A stretch of 64,000 nt of DNA from Salinispirillum sp049115955 (GTDB lineage: Bacteria > Pseudomonadota > Gammaproteobacteria > Pseudomonadales > Natronospirillaceae): contig JAGDZJ010000009.1 of the NCBI GenBank assembly GCA_049115955.1, forward strand, positions 1-64,000, given 5' to 3'. Every line of letters starts with the position of its first letter. The first letter of the stretch is position 1. Below are positions 62,881 to 64,000 of this stretch, piece after piece. The translations under genes and the position numbers were made by a program. The notes under the pieces are model-generated. The model did not search any database, was not told where the DNA came from, and worked only from the letters and a program-made list of their open reading frames with translations.

Positions 62881-63376
62881 GGTCAATAGTGTATCCCTTT
62901 AAATCTTTGGCCAACCGAGGCGCGAGCTCTGCCAACGCCTGTCGGTATACCTGCTTTTTGAATGACACCACCTGTGTCAGTGGGTACCAGTAGCTAACCC
63001 ATTGCCAGCCATCAAACTCTGGTGTATCGCCACTCGACACATTAACCTTCTGATCGCGACAAGTCATGCGCAACAGAAACCATTTTTGTTTTTGCCCGAT
63101 ACACACCGGCAAACTGTTGTGGCGCATAAGGCGCTTAGGCAGTCGATACTTGAGCCAGCCGCGCGTACAAGCGATGACTTCAACATCATCCGGTGTCAGC
63201 CCTACTTCCTCGCGCAACTCTCGATACAACGCCTGCAAAGGCGTCTCGTCAGCCCGAATGCCACCTTGAGGAAACTGCCAAGCATCTTGCCCGATACGCC
63301 GTGCCCACAATACTTGCCCTTCGGGGTTCGCCAGTATGATTCCGACGTTGGGGCGATAACCATCGACGTCGATCAT
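62840..63376 (-). CDS. rppH: RNA pyrophosphohydrolase RppH
   Basis: 178 residues. Nudix hydrolase that removes pyrophosphate from 5'-triphosphate RNA and so triggers decay. Nudix box GGIRADETPLQALYRELREE then VGL near residue 38. N-terminus IDVDGYRPNVGIILAN is that of RppH. The gene overlaps ptsP by 41 bases; this pair is common in gammaproteobacteria. Confidence 0.96.
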   Translation of the reverse strand: MIDVDGYRPNVGIILANPEGQVLWARRIGQDAWQFPQGGIRADETPLQALYRELREEVGLTPDDVEVIACTRGWLKYRLPKRLMRHNSLPVCIGQKQKWFLLRMTCRDQKVNVSSGDTPEFDGWQWVSYWYPLTQVVSFKKQVYRQALAELAPRLAKDLKGYTIDHAHHAEADRTGSY

Positions 63377-63560
63377 GAGATCGTTTCCAATACGGTTTAA
63401 TTAAGAGGATTGTTTCACACTGCAGGCGTTTCAGGCAACTTGGTAACGTGGGTTCCTGCTCATACTGCCCCCACTCAGAACATTTACGCACTTTCTGCAG
63501 GTGCTCCTTAAGGCTTTCAATGGCATAATAGCGTCCTGACTCTGGCCGGAACTGAACACT

Positions 63561-64000
63561 GTGAAATTAGCCATCTTCGACTTAGATAACACGCTGCTGG
63601 CGGGCGACAGCGATCACGCTTGGGGCGAGTTCCTAGTCAATAAAGGCCTTGTGAGCGACGCAGATCATCAACGCGCGAACGACTATTTTTATCAGCAGTA
63701 TCTGGCCGGTACACTCGATATTCACGAGTACGTCGCCTTTGTTGTTAAACCGTTGCAGCGGCTTTCAGAACGCGACCGTACGGCACTGCGCGCGGAATTT
63801 GTGCGTGACGTCGTTCAACCAATGATTGCGCCAGGTGCAGCCGCGTTGCTGCAAAAGCACCGGGAGCAAGGGCATGACCTGTTGATCATCACCGCAACGA
63901 ATCGTTTTGTGACCGCCCCGATTGCTGAGTTACTGGATGTGCCGCAATTACTGGCCACTGAACTCGAAGAGAGCGACGGTGAGTTCACGGGACGCATTGC
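63561..64000 (+). CDS. HAD-superfamily hydrolase, subfamily IB (partial, runs off right edge)
   Basis: My translation from GTG 63561 gives 146 residues that continue past the window end. Motif I is KLAIFDLDNTLL (DxD nucleophile) at residues 2-13; motif II is LLIITATNRF near residue 112. A helical cap lies between. The IB group includes phosphoserine phosphatase-like enzymes and CicA; the substrate is unknown. Divergent from rppH with a 184-bp gap that shows no other gene. The start is a GTG, with no better candidate upstream in frame. Confidence 0.82.
   Translation, partial: MKLAIFDLDNTLLAGDSDHAWGEFLVNKGLVSDADHQRANDYFYQQYLAGTLDIHEYVAFVVKPLQRLSERDRTALRAEFVRDVVQPMIAPGAAALLQKHREQGHDLLIITATNRFVTAPIAELLDVPQLLATELEESDGEFTGRI

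Noticed and set aside
1..64000. CRISPR arrays, rRNA, tRNA, prophage
   Set aside because: No regularly spaced repeats, no tRNA-like T-loop with matching acceptor stems, and no phage structural genes were seen by eye; a tRNAscan run would settle the tRNA point.

Overview
The window looks like a chromosomal piece of an aerobic, aromatic-degrading gammaproteobacterium. Base composition appears moderately GC-rich (judged by eye). The housekeeping genes fit that class: an rppH-ptsP operon, mrcB, typA, hemL, hemJ, tyrS, erpA beside a bactofilin, and a PsrA-like box before a fatty-acid oxidation gene. An Oceanospirillales/Saccharospirillaceae-like marine organism would fit, but that is inference; there is no rRNA and I saw no tRNA.

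Layout. 1-2.4 kb: 5' part of a PLD/DEAD-box helicase, cut by the window edge. 2.6-9.6 kb: minus-strand aromatic genes in two units, ligJ-ligI-ligA-ligB and then a second, divergent ligAB pair followed by an AraC regulator and pobA. 9.7-16.2 kb: three LysR regulators (one with two DNA-binding domains), a GST and a chemoreceptor. 16.3-22.9 kb: plus-strand operon with a TRAP transporter, ligK, an oxalomesaconate tautomerase gene, a DUF1932 dehydrogenase and ligC. 22.9-26.6 kb: alpha/beta hydrolase, LysR, aldo/keto reductase and a GntR regulator (VanR-like). 26.8-28.9 kb: vanA-vanB. 28.9-30.1 kb: islet with a BrnT-like toxin-antitoxin pair and an IS3 remnant. 30.1-33.9 kb: two paralogous acyl-CoA dehydrogenases separated by an 83-N assembly gap inside an inverted repeat. 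34.2-64 kb: mostly housekeeping and envelope genes.

How it works together. Vanillate (VanAB) and 4-hydroxybenzoate (PobA) both funnel to protocatechuate. LigAB cleaves it at the 4,5 position, LigC oxidises the semialdehyde to 2-pyrone-4,6-dicarboxylate, LigI hydrolyses that to oxalomesaconate, the PrpF-type tautomerase and LigJ convert it to 4-carboxy-4-hydroxy-2-oxoadipate, and LigK splits this to pyruvate and oxaloacetate. Every step of the pathway is encoded here, with a TRAP transporter and a chemoreceptor beside it.

The most interesting signals are regulatory. A 17-bp dyad of the form TATANC-N5-GNTATA occurs exactly at the ligJ/LysR divergent promoter, before the chemoreceptor and before an M23 peptidase, with a degenerate copy before the TRAP operon. 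An ANR/FNR-type box lies at a class II position before the second ligAB pair. Paired GGATCC palindromes of VanR type lie between the GntR gene and vanA. Several dispersed inverted-repeat families are also present.
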